DNA of 5,265 nt, from NCBI GenBank assembly GCA_019114115.1, contig DXGD01000346.1, forward strand, positions 1 through 5,265. The letters run 5' to 3'. The notes beneath the pieces were generated by a model, which made no database searches, had not been told where the DNA came from, and saw nothing but the letters and a program-made list of their open reading frames with translations. Origin of the DNA: Candidatus Nesterenkonia stercoripullorum. GTDB lineage: Bacteria; Actinomycetota; Actinomycetes; Actinomycetales; Micrococcaceae. The position numbers and the translations under genes were made by a program. This document shows, one piece after another, positions 1-5,265 of the stretch (its first letter is position 1; each line of letters opens with the position of its first letter).

Positions 1-11
1 ATGAGGTTCAT
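1..11 (-). CDS. Possible start of a downstream gene (5' fragment only)
   Basis: On the minus strand the TetR stop codon TGA (13-11) shares its final A with an ATG at 11-9, giving the TGATG arrangement common for translationally coupled genes. The frame reads Met-Asn-Leu before the window ends, far too little to identify a product. The only Shine-Dalgarno-like sequence upstream is a weak AGAAAG inside the end of the TetR gene, so reinitiation after the TetR stop would be the likely way of starting. If real, this gene is co-transcribed with the repressor and would be a good candidate for its regulatory target, but that is inference from position alone. Confidence 0.25.
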
Positions 12-715
12 CAGGGTTCGCTTTCTAGTGGTCGATCGGGGCCAGGTTGGGAGTCACCCTCACCTGGCGGATCGTGCTGACTGCCCGGTGTCGCCCGTGG
101 CCCCGGCCCGATCGGCCCCTCAGGCTCGGACTCGATGAAGCCGTGCCGGTACATGTCGAACAGGTAGGGCACCAGGCGGGTCATTGTGCCCTGGAGATCC
201 TCGGTGCCCAATGAGCGGCGGATACGGGGCTCGAGCATCATTGGCGCCAGTGCCAGCATCGCTAGCGTCGTCGACTGGGCCCGCCGATCCTCTGCTTTGC
301 GTAGCGTGTAGCCGGCGAAGCCCTCCTCGATGACCTGCTCGATCACCTCAATGTAGTGATCGAAGAACCGTTGGCCCTGCTCGGAGGGGTCGAGCATCGA
401 TTTCATCAGGTACTCCGCGTAGACGCCCAGCGGCCCTTCGGTGAGCATCTCGGCGATCAGCGATGGCGAAGCGGTGGCATTCTCGCGCTTGATCTCCGTC
501 GCCGCCTCGAAGACGTGGTCGTCGCAGGCCGCGCGCAGGCCGTCCTTGGATCCGAAGTGGTGGATCACCAGCCCGGGAGAGACACCCGCGGCCGCAGCGA
601 CCTTACGCACCGTTGTTCTGGCGAACCCGTGCGCGGCGAACTCGGAGATCGCGGCGTCCCGGATGCGCTCGGCAGTCTCTGGCGCGGTGTGCGGGGCACG
701 CCTCTTTGAACTCAT
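11..715 (-). CDS. TetR/AcrR-family transcriptional repressor
   Basis: A 234-residue protein with a typical TetR N-terminal DNA-binding domain. Residues 13-33 form the first helix (AERIRDAAISEFAAHGF), followed by the helix-turn-helix at about 34-55 (TTVRKVAAAAGVSPGLV) and the family hallmark HHFGSKDGL at 52-60, which normally reads YxHFxsKexL. Residues about 65-195 are the helical ligand-binding and dimerisation domain, which is poorly conserved in this family, so the inducer cannot be predicted. Residues 195-234 are a Pro/Gly/Glu/Asp-rich tail that looks disordered and is not part of the usual fold. The ATG at 715 is the only start that retains the whole first helix. No Shine-Dalgarno precedes it, which fits leaderless initiation. 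The gene is divergent from ktrB and seems coupled to a gene beyond the left edge, the more likely regulated partner. Family assignment is firm; the target is unknown. Confidence 0.93.
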   Translation of the reverse strand: MSSKRRAPHTAPETAERIRDAAISEFAAHGFARTTVRKVAAAAGVSPGLVIHHFGSKDGLRAACDDHVFEAATEIKRENATASPSLIAEMLTEGPLGVYAEYLMKSMLDPSEQGQRFFDHYIEVIEQVIEEGFAGYTLRKAEDRRAQSTTLAMLALAPMMLEPRIRRSLGTEDLQGTMTRLVPYLFDMYRHGFIESEPEGPIGPGPRATPGSQHDPPGEGDSQPGPDRPLESEP

Positions 716-752
716 GTTTAATATTGAATGACTGTTTAACTATTTGTGTCAA
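716..752 (-). promoter_or_regulatory. Putative leaderless promoter and operator of the TetR gene
   Basis: On the minus strand a perfect -35 hexamer TTGACA lies at 752-747. After an 18-bp spacer comes TTCAAT at 728-723 (4 of 6 matches to TATAAT). The predicted transcription start falls at or next to the A of the TetR ATG (715), which would explain the missing Shine-Dalgarno. The -10 region coincides with an imperfect palindrome, TTTAATATTGAA at 717-728 (5 of 6 base pairs), and GTTTAA occurs as a direct repeat at 716 and 734. Together these could be an autoregulatory TetR operator. The sequence match is seen; the binding and the start site are inferred. Confidence 0.4.
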
Positions 753-755
753 GAC

Positions 756-790
756 TCCCTGCGGCGTCTTCTCCGGACACGCCGCAGGGA
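756..790. repeat. Strong inverted repeat (12-bp perfect stem) in the divergent region
   Basis: TCCCTGCGGCGT (756-767) is perfectly complementary to ACGCCGCAGGGA (779-790) around an 11-base centre. After one mismatch the centre can add about three more pairs, including one G-T wobble. The stem is GC-rich like a terminator, but no run of T follows on either strand, and no gene ends nearby because the flanking genes diverge. It begins 3 bp upstream of the TetR -35 hexamer. It could be an RNA hairpin in the ktrB leader, a protein-binding dyad, or a tailless terminator that insulates the two transcription units. The pairing is directly visible; the role is unknown. Confidence 0.8.
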
Positions 791-815
791 CGGGATCCCC
801 CGCAGCCTGAGGCGT

Positions 816-844
816 AGACTCTTCCGCGGCGCGCCGGGAAGTCT
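816..844. repeat. Second imperfect hairpin upstream of ktrB
   Basis: AGACT (816-820) pairs with AGTCT (840-844). After a bulged C at 821, TTCCG (822-826) pairs with CGGGA (835-839), with one T-G wobble. The loop is 8 bases and itself GC-rich (CGGCGCGC). It would lie in the untranslated leader of ktrB about 50 bases before the start codon if transcription begins upstream of it. Its left arm (AGACTCTTCCGCGGCG) closely resembles the left flank and arm of the hairpin at 756-790 (AGACTCCCTGCGGCG), suggesting a duplicated element. No T-run follows, so it is not an ordinary intrinsic terminator. Confidence 0.55.
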
Positions 845-896
845 GACCTGGGTGCCGCGAAAAGACGGGACGGGTTGAACGACAGAAGGCGGACCT

Positions 897-2297
897 ATGA
901 GAAGTCACGCAGACGAGGCTGTACTGTCCCGGACGCGCTCGATGGTGCTGCGGGTGCGCGACCGTCTCCGGTACTCCGTCGCTCATGCGCCGGCGCGCAT
1001 CGCCATCGCGGTCTATGCTGTGGCGACCTTGGTGTTCACGGTCCTACTCATGCTCCCGGTCGCCTCGGCGGACGCCACCCGCACGCCGTTGCCGGACGCC
1101 TTCTTCACCGCCGTCTCAGCGGTGACGGTGACCGGCCTGACCACAGTCGAGACCGGTGAGCACTGGTCGATGTTCGGGCAGGTCGTCATCCTCATCGCGA
1201 TCCAGACCGGTGCGCTGGGAGTGGTGACGATCGCATTGCTGCTGGCGATGACGGTCACCCGCCGGCTCGGGGTGTCCGGTCGCGTATTCGCCAAGGAGAG
1301 CATCGGCAGCGGCGGCACCGGAGATGTCAGACGACTCATACGAATCGTCGTGGTGACGACGTTCACGATCGAGGCGGCACTGGCGGTGTTCCTCGTCCCG
1401 GCGTTCGTCGTCGCGGAGGACTCGTTCTGGCGGGGCCTGTGGCACGGTGGGTTCTACTCCGTCTCGGCCTTCGCCAACGCGGGCTTCACCTCGCACTCCG
1501 ATGGTCTTGAGCCCTTCGCGTCGAACCCGTTCGTGCTGGCTCCGATCGCGGCCGGCGTGTTCATCGGAAGCTTCGGTTTCCCGGTCTTCCTGAACCTGAT
1601 TCACGCGAAATGGACGCGGAGGCGGTGGACGCTGCACACCAGGCTCACCCTGTACACCACCATCATCCTGCTGGTTCTCGGAGCGGCCGCGTGGGCCGCG
1701 TTCGAATGGGCGAACCCAGCGACCGTTGGTAGCGCACCCTGGTGGGAGAAGATCGGCAACGCATTCTTCGCCTCAACCATGATGCGCTCGGGCGGATTCG
1801 CAATCGTCGACATGGAATCCTCCACCGCGACGACAATGCTGCTCAGCGACGCCCTGATGTTCGTCGGCGGCGGATCCGCCTCGACGGCCGGCGGCATCAA
1901 GGTCACCACTTTCGCGGTCTTGATCCTCGCGATCGCCGCCGAGGCCAAGGGCACTCGGACCACGAGCGCGCTGGGCCGCCGGATCCCCAGCAGCACGCTA
2001 CGGCTGGCGATCAGCGTGGTGTTCCTCGGGGCGACCCTGGTGCTCGTGGCCGCCGGCCTGCTCACCATCGTCAGCGAGGCCTCGCTGGACCGGATCCTGT
2101 TCGAGGTGATTTCGGCGTTCGCGACCTGCGGGCTGTCGGTCGGCATCTCAGCCGAGGTCGGAACCTTCGGCAAATACGTACTCTCAGCACTCATGCTCAC
2201 GGGCAGGGTCGGACCGATCGTGCTCGCCTCGGCGTTGGCGCTCAGGCAGCGCCAGGAGACCTTCGCGTTCCCGGAAGAGCGCCCCATCATCGGATAA
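897..2297 (+). CDS. ktrB: KtrB/TrkH-family potassium uptake channel subunit
   Basis: A 466-residue polytopic membrane protein of the TrkH/TrkG/KtrB superfamily, the ion-conducting subunit for K+ uptake across the plasma membrane. The four M1-P-M2 repeats are visible. Filter segments are TVTGLT (77-82), NAGF (194-197), RSGGF (297-301) and TCGLS (410-414). The glycine-rich loop breaking the third M2 helix, the KtrB gate, is GGGSASTAGGIK (324-335). The last M2 helix carries the conserved GRVGP (436-440). Length and the single-RCK partner downstream point to the Ktr rather than the Trk type. The start at 897 is supported by AGAAGG at 884-889, 7 bases upstream, and leaves a 33-residue basic cytoplasmic N-terminus before the first helix. 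The third filter is RSGGF where RTAGF is usual. It forms an operon with ktrA, 26 bp downstream. No convincing promoter was found, but its leader holds one or two hairpins. Confidence 0.95.
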   Translation: MRSHADEAVLSRTRSMVLRVRDRLRYSVAHAPARIAIAVYAVATLVFTVLLMLPVASADATRTPLPDAFFTAVSAVTVTGLTTVETGEHWSMFGQVVILIAIQTGALGVVTIALLLAMTVTRRLGVSGRVFAKESIGSGGTGDVRRLIRIVVVTTFTIEAALAVFLVPAFVVAEDSFWRGLWHGGFYSVSAFANAGFTSHSDGLEPFASNPFVLAPIAAGVFIGSFGFPVFLNLIHAKWTRRRWTLHTRLTLYTTIILLVLGAAAWAAFEWANPATVGSAPWWEKIGNAFFASTMMRSGGFAIVDMESSTATTMLLSDALMFVGGGSASTAGGIKVTTFAVLILAIAAEAKGTRTTSALGRRIPSSTLRLAISVVFLGATLVLVAAGLLTIVSEASLDRILFEVISAFATCGLSVGISAEVGTFGKYVLSALMLTGRVGPIVLASALALRQRQETFAFPEERPIIG

Positions 2298-2309
2298 ACC
2301 ACCAACGAC

Positions 2310-2315
2310 AAGGAG
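2310..2315 (+). promoter_or_regulatory. Ribosome binding site that fixes the ktrA start
   Basis: AAGGAG ends 8 bases before the ATG at 2324. The ktrA reading frame is open much further upstream, inside ktrB in another frame, so this Shine-Dalgarno is what identifies the true start. Confidence 0.85.
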
Positions 2316-2323
2316 CCCTCATC

Positions 2324-3019
2324 ATGGCCAGACGCCGTTCATCCCCAAGCTCGCTGCGCCGCATCGCGGAAGCCGATTCAGTGGCCGTCATCGGTCTCGG
2401 TCGTTTCGGCACCTCGCTCGCCCTCGAACTCATGGACACCGGCACCGAAGTCCTCGGCATCGACCTCGACGACGCCATCGTCCAAGCCATGAACGGCCGG
2501 CTCAGCCAGGCGGTGCGTGCCGACTCCACGAAACTTGAGGTCCTCGAAGAGCTCGGCATTGGTGAGTTCGACCGGGTGGTGGTAGCGGTCGGAGCCGACA
2601 TCAAAGTCTCCATACTCACCGCCTCATTGGTGCTCAGACTTGGGGTGCCGGTGGTGTGGGCCAAGGCTGACGACGAGCAGCACGCCCTCATCCTCGAACA
2701 ACTCGGTGTGCACCGTGTGCTTTCCCCGGAGCGCGACATGGGACGCAGAGTAGCCCACCTCGTGCGCGGATCCGCGGCCGACTATGTCGAGATCGACCCC
2801 GGCTACGCGATGGTCAAGACCGCCGCACCCGCGCCGGTCCAGGGCATCACCCTGGCCGAAGCCGCTGTGCGTTCCTCCTACGGAGTCACCGTCGCGGCCT
2901 ACCGCGACGGTGACGGCCAGTGGCAGAACACCGAAGCCGGCACCACGCTCCACGCCGGCAACACAGTCCTCGTGGTCGGCCCTACTGCTCGGGTCGAAGG
3001 CTTTGCGCAACTAAGGTGA
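2324..3019 (+). CDS. ktrA: KtrA/TrkA-family RCK regulatory subunit of K+ uptake
   Basis: A 231-residue cytoplasmic protein that would form a ring under KtrB and gate it in response to bound nucleotide. Residues 17-135 are the TrkA-N (RCK) Rossmann fold: beta strand SVAVIGLG, the dinucleotide-binding GLGRFG (24-29), and the acidic residue D47 ending the second strand (VLGIDLD), which normally contacts the nucleotide ribose. Residues about 155-231 are a TrkA-C (RCK-C) domain, ending in TTLHAGNTVLVVGP as in the family, where c-di-AMP or a cation binds in characterised homologues. Only one RCK unit is present, as in KtrA; TrkA proper has two and is about twice as long. The 16-residue Arg/Ser-rich N-terminal extension is slightly longer than usual. 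It follows ktrB by 26 bp and is presumably co-translated. It ends 46 bp from the convergent symporter gene, with no T-tailed terminator. Confidence 0.94.
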   Translation: MARRRSSPSSLRRIAEADSVAVIGLGRFGTSLALELMDTGTEVLGIDLDDAIVQAMNGRLSQAVRADSTKLEVLEELGIGEFDRVVVAVGADIKVSILTASLVLRLGVPVVWAKADDEQHALILEQLGVHRVLSPERDMGRRVAHLVRGSAADYVEIDPGYAMVKTAAPAPVQGITLAEAAVRSSYGVTVAAYRDGDGQWQNTEAGTTLHAGNTVLVVGPTARVEGFAQLR

Positions 3020-3061
3020 CCGGTCGCGTCCGTACCAGGCAGCCGCCAATGGGAACGGCCG

Positions 3062-3081
3062 CGAGTCAGTTCTCTGACTCG
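3062..3081. repeat. 8-bp-stem inverted repeat across the symporter stop codon
   Basis: CGAGTCAG (3062-3069) is perfectly complementary to CTGACTCG (3074-3081) around a TTCT loop. The symporter stop codon (TGA read at 3068-3066) sits inside one arm. It lies in the short gap between the convergent ktrA and symporter genes and could act as a bidirectional, tailless terminator or mRNA 3'-end stabiliser. No T-run follows on either strand, so a standard intrinsic terminator is not supported. Confidence 0.6.
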
Positions 3082-4475
3082 ACACCAACAGGGTCAGCCT
3101 TTTCGGCGCTGCCCCGTGAGAGAGTCACGACCACCATGACGATGAGTGAGACGATTGCAGCGATCGGACCGCCAATGAATTCATTGGGCATCGGCAGGTA
3201 CTGGGTAATGATCGCTACGGAGAACCCGCTCAGCATTCCTGCGAAAGCCGCTGTGGCGGTGGCTCGCTTCCAGAAGAGCCCCAGCACGATTGGCACCAGG
3301 AATGCTCCGATCATGATCGACTGTGCGATGGCCAAGAGCCACAGGATCAGCTCAGGGGGATCGAGAGCAACGATGATCGCACCCGTGCCGATGGCGAGCA
3401 TGACGCCGCGGTTCACGAGAACCCTGCGGGACTCATGAACTGGCCTCTTCTTGAACGCCTGGTAGAGATCGTTGGTGATCGCCGACGTTGCGTTCAGCAG
3501 CTGTGCGTCAGACGTCGACATGGCCGCGGCGAGGACTGCGGCGACAAACAATCCGATGAGCACAGTCGGAAGCATGTCTAGCACTTCGAAGTATCCCATA
3601 TCGGGGTTTTCCAGATTGGGGAACGTAGCGATGATATAGGCGCCGACGAATAAGAGAACTGTATAAAATATGGCAAGGTAGGTGGTTGCCAGGGCGGCTG
3701 TTTTCTGTGCTGCCTTAGTCGACTTCGACCACATGAACATGAGGTAGACGTGAGGCGAGCTGATGACTCCGAGGGCCATCATCACCATGACGCTCACACC
3801 GGTAAAGGTGCCGAAGTTCCCTGCGAGATCGAACGCCGCGAGCTCATTGCCCACTGCCATGCTGGCCGTCTCGCCCCAAGGCCTCGCCATAAGCGCGACT
3901 CCTGCGACTGTCAGCATGGCTATGAACATCATGGAGAACTGAATGAAGCTGGCCATCATGGACGAATGGCTTCCGCCGAGGCCCACGTACGCGAGGAGGA
4001 TGACGCCGATGACGACGACCCCGATGCTGTGGTTCACATCGAGTACATAGGACATTGCGTAGGCGCCGCCCTGCAGCTGGATAAGGATGTAGACGAACAT
4101 CGCCACCACCGTCACACATGCCGCCACGAAGCGCACTCGCTTGTCGTAGCGCGTCTCGAAGAACTCAGCGAAGCTCAGCGGCATGTACTTCCGAAAACGT
4201 GGTGCGATGAAAATCGCCGCCAAGGCGAAGCCGGTGATGGCGCCCATGTTCTGCCACATGCCGAAAGCGATACCGAGAGCCGCCATAGCACCCAGGCTTC
4301 CCAAGAAGCTGGACGTGCTCGCATACGTTGAGGCCAGGGCACCGCCGCCTATGACTGTGCCCATGCTGCGATTGGCGACGAGGTAGCTCTCAGCGTCTTC
4401 CGAAGCTCTTTTCTTGTAGAAAAATCCTAAAGCGACCATCGCCGCTAGATATACAATAACAATAGCGAAAATCAT
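3066..4475 (-). CDS. Sodium:solute symporter (SSS family, PanF-like)
   Basis: A 469-residue membrane protein of the LeuT-fold SSS family with about 13 hydrophobic helices, importing a solute with Na+. After helix 1 comes YLVANRSMG (31-39) and a helix with the PanF-like STYASTSSFLG (49-59). SFAEFFETRYDKRVR (101-115) is the usual SSS loop. AAAMSTSDAQLLNATSA (316-332) is the diagnostic segment whose Ser320-Thr321 align with the Na2-site Ser/Thr pair of PutP and vSGLT. The C-terminus (453-469) is a short charged cytoplasmic tail. Length is near that of PanF. The ATG at 4475 is fixed by AGGAGA at 4490-4485, 9 bases upstream. It follows the 65-residue membrane protein by 45 bp and the M20 peptidase further upstream, so the substrate may be a peptide or N-acyl amino acid rather than pantothenate; substrate choice cannot be read from sequence. 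Codon use is less GC-biased than in ktrBA. Confidence 0.92.
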   Translation of the reverse strand: MIFAIVIVYLAAMVALGFFYKKRASEDAESYLVANRSMGTVIGGGALASTYASTSSFLGSLGAMAALGIAFGMWQNMGAITGFALAAIFIAPRFRKYMPLSFAEFFETRYDKRVRFVAACVTVVAMFVYILIQLQGGAYAMSYVLDVNHSIGVVVIGVILLAYVGLGGSHSSMMASFIQFSMMFIAMLTVAGVALMARPWGETASMAVGNELAAFDLAGNFGTFTGVSVMVMMALGVISSPHVYLMFMWSKSTKAAQKTAALATTYLAIFYTVLLFVGAYIIATFPNLENPDMGYFEVLDMLPTVLIGLFVAAVLAAAMSTSDAQLLNATSAITNDLYQAFKKRPVHESRRVLVNRGVMLAIGTGAIIVALDPPELILWLLAIAQSIMIGAFLVPIVLGLFWKRATATAAFAGMLSGFSVAIITQYLPMPNEFIGGPIAAIVSLIVMVVVTLSRGSAEKADPVGVESEN

Positions 4476-4520
4476 GTGTGAGATTCTCCTGATTCACAGT
4501 GAAGATTATTCCGGTGGACT

Positions 4521-4718
4521 CTACTGAGCGTGATCCTCAGAGTGGATCCGATTCGCGAGAATCCACGTAGGTATCGGTGTGAGCAGTAGACCCAACGTGA
4601 GAATCAGTGTGTTCAGCGGGATCCCTATTACGTGAAGCTCGGACCCTACTAGCAAAACGAGAGACACGACCACAACGATGTAGGCCAAATAGGCGGTAAT
4701 TGCGGATTTTGGGCTCAT
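4521..4718 (-). CDS. Small two-helix membrane protein, likely symporter accessory subunit
   Basis: A 65-residue hydrophobic protein with two predicted transmembrane segments, about residues 8-26 and 35-57, joined by a very short turn (SELHVIGIPLN) and ending in a charged tail (NRIHSEDHAQ). It lies 45 bp upstream of the symporter on the same strand. Small two-helix partners encoded directly before SSS symporters are known: YhdT (DUF997) with PanF and YjcH (DUF485) with ActP. Length, topology and the LLLTP stretch in helix 2 resemble YhdT-type proteins, though this is recalled by eye and not aligned. The start at 4718 has no good Shine-Dalgarno, but the first helix begins only seven residues in, so a later start would cut it. 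The function of such partners is poorly established; assembly or stability of the symporter is the obvious guess. It is likely real because of its context and clean membrane profile. Confidence 0.75.
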   Translation of the reverse strand: MSPKSAITAYLAYIVVVVSLVLLVGSELHVIGIPLNTLILTLGLLLTPIPTWILANRIHSEDHAQ

Positions 4719-4843
4719 TTTAGGACCAACTTAGGTTCAGACTCGAGTGCGCACATAATCACATGCTATAACTCGAATGTTACGACGGTTATTGTCTAAA
4801 TATTTCAACCATGTAAAAAGGTGTGTTTCAGTTGTGTCGACTC
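4719..4843 (-). promoter_or_regulatory. AT-rich spacer with a possible promoter for the symporter genes
   Basis: This 125-bp gap is the least GC-rich part of the window (24/60 G+C at 4741-4800, hand-counted). On the minus strand GTAACA (4783-4778) and GATTAT (4760-4755) are spaced by 17 bp, each matching 4 of 6 consensus positions. That would start transcription near 4748, about 30 bases before the small membrane protein. An 8-bp palindrome ACTCGAGT (4741-4748) overlaps another, GTGCGCAC (4747-4754), and ACTCGA recurs at 4771. These could be an operator. No terminator hairpin for the M20 gene is seen, so read-through from it is also possible. Confidence 0.3.
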
Positions 4844-5265
4844 TCACGTGGTGACGATGTGGTCGATTGCCGTGCATGCCAAAAGAAAGGCACCATCGGC
4901 GACGGCGACGTCTGCGGCCGGGGTGACGGCCGCCTGCGCAAACTCTTTCTGGTGATTCACTGCGGGCAGTGAGTCGATGGAGAGGTACGGGTGGATAGCA
5001 GGGACCCGACGCGACACATTGCCCATATCCGTGGATGCGGTGTTCATCCCGCCCGCGTGCGATTCGGAGTAGTCCATATCCCGCCCGACGAGTCGAGCGT
5101 TTTCATGGAAATGGCGAGCGAGAGCGTCGTCGTTCTGGAATTCGGAATAGCGTGGGCTCGTCTCTTCGATCGAGACATCGCATCCTGTGGCAAGGGCCCC
5201 TGCTTCGAAGCAGGCGCGGACGCGTTCGAACGTCGTGTCCAGCTCCTCCAGGTCGCCGGCACGAA
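4844..5265 (-). CDS. M20-family metallopeptidase/amidohydrolase (C-terminal part)
   Basis: The frame is open from the right window edge to a TGA at 4846-4844, giving the last 139 residues; the N-terminus lies outside. The fragment starts in the lid/dimerisation domain with RAGDLEEL and the segment VRACFEAGALATGCDV (15-30). It then returns to the catalytic domain with STDMGNVS (77-84), VPAIHPYLSI (87-96) and AVNHQKEFAQAA (101-112). This series is characteristic of M20 amidohydrolases of the PM20D2/AbgB-like group, which cleave amide or peptide bonds of dipeptides and N-acyl or aminoacyl conjugates using two metal ions. The His of NHQKEF (residue 104 of the fragment) lines up with the final metal-ligand His of the family. 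The first metal ligands lie outside the window and cannot be checked. The protein is expected to be cytoplasmic. It lies upstream of, and on the same strand as, the small membrane protein and symporter, suggesting that their imported substrate is hydrolysed here. Confidence 0.88.
   Translation of the reverse strand, partial: RAGDLEELDTTFERVRACFEAGALATGCDVSIEETSPRYSEFQNDDALARHFHENARLVGRDMDYSESHAGGMNTASTDMGNVSRRVPAIHPYLSIDSLPAVNHQKEFAQAAVTPAADVAVADGAFLLACTAIDHIVTT

Noticed and set aside
716..896. A c-di-AMP (ydaO-type) riboswitch upstream of ktrB
   Set aside because: K+ genes are known targets and CTCTTCC is present, but I could not find the conserved core stretches of that class in order. It needs a covariance-model search before being claimed.
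603..986. A 127-residue minus-strand open frame spanning the divergent region
   Set aside because: It overlaps the TetR and ktrB starts, has low-complexity composition and no recognisable motif, and would run through both hairpins.
1742..2323. Open frame extending ktrA upstream inside ktrB
   Set aside because: The translation is Arg/His/Gly-rich with no fold, it overlaps ktrB fully, and a strong Shine-Dalgarno marks the start at 2324.
3018..3025. GACCGGTC palindrome after ktrA as a terminator
   Set aside because: It is only 8 bp with no loop and no T-run, within chance expectation in GC-rich DNA.
3750..4331. A 193-residue plus-strand frame antisense to the symporter
   Set aside because: His/Asp/Glu/Arg-rich composition is typical of the antisense of hydrophobic codons; there is no supporting start signal or family match.
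4844..5077. M20 gene starting at the ATG at 5077
   Set aside because: That ATG is internal: the same frame upstream carries conserved M20 sequence (AGALATGCDV), so it is only the first in-frame ATG inside the window.
5044..5262. A separate 72-residue minus-strand open frame at the right edge
   Set aside because: It is a frame-shifted shadow of the M20 gene, whose own frame is open to the edge and carries the family motifs.

Overview
The window is compact, high-GC bacterial DNA (a hand-counted stretch inside the K+ transporter gene, 2041-2100, is 42/60 G+C), with almost no spacing inside operons and a TetR gene that lacks a Shine-Dalgarno. This fits a high-GC Gram-positive (Actinomycetota, possibly a Micrococcales-type genus). 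No ribosomal or other phylogenetic marker is present, so the assignment is tentative. No RNA gene, insertion sequence, CRISPR array or origin was seen.

Left block (1-715, minus strand): a complete TetR-family repressor. Its stop codon overlaps an ATG that appears to start another minus-strand gene leaving the window. The repressor has an unusual Pro/Gly/Glu-rich C-terminal tail and a promoter that would give a leaderless mRNA.

Divergent region (716-896): 181 bp holding the repressor promoter, an imperfect AT-rich palindrome that could be its operator, and two strong hairpins (756-790 and 816-844) whose left arms resemble each other. No U-tract follows either hairpin. This is the most puzzling non-coding stretch of the window.

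Middle block (897-3019, plus strand): a two-gene Ktr-type potassium uptake operon, the pore subunit KtrB (TrkH family, four pore loops) followed after 26 bp by the single-RCK regulatory subunit KtrA.

Right block (3066-5265, minus strand, convergent with ktrA): transcription runs from an M20-family peptidase/amidohydrolase (only its C-terminal 139 residues are inside), across a 125-bp AT-rich spacer, to a 65-residue two-helix membrane protein and then a PanF-like Na+/solute symporter. The small protein lies directly upstream of the symporter, as yhdT does with panF in E. coli. The likely theme is Na+-driven import of a peptide or N-acyl/amidated compound that the M20 enzyme then hydrolyses in the cytoplasm. 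This block is visibly less GC-rich than the ktr block. An 8-bp-stem inverted repeat straddles the symporter stop codon.

Most of the window consists of known families. The more novel points are the small symporter-associated membrane protein and the paired hairpins upstream of ktrB.
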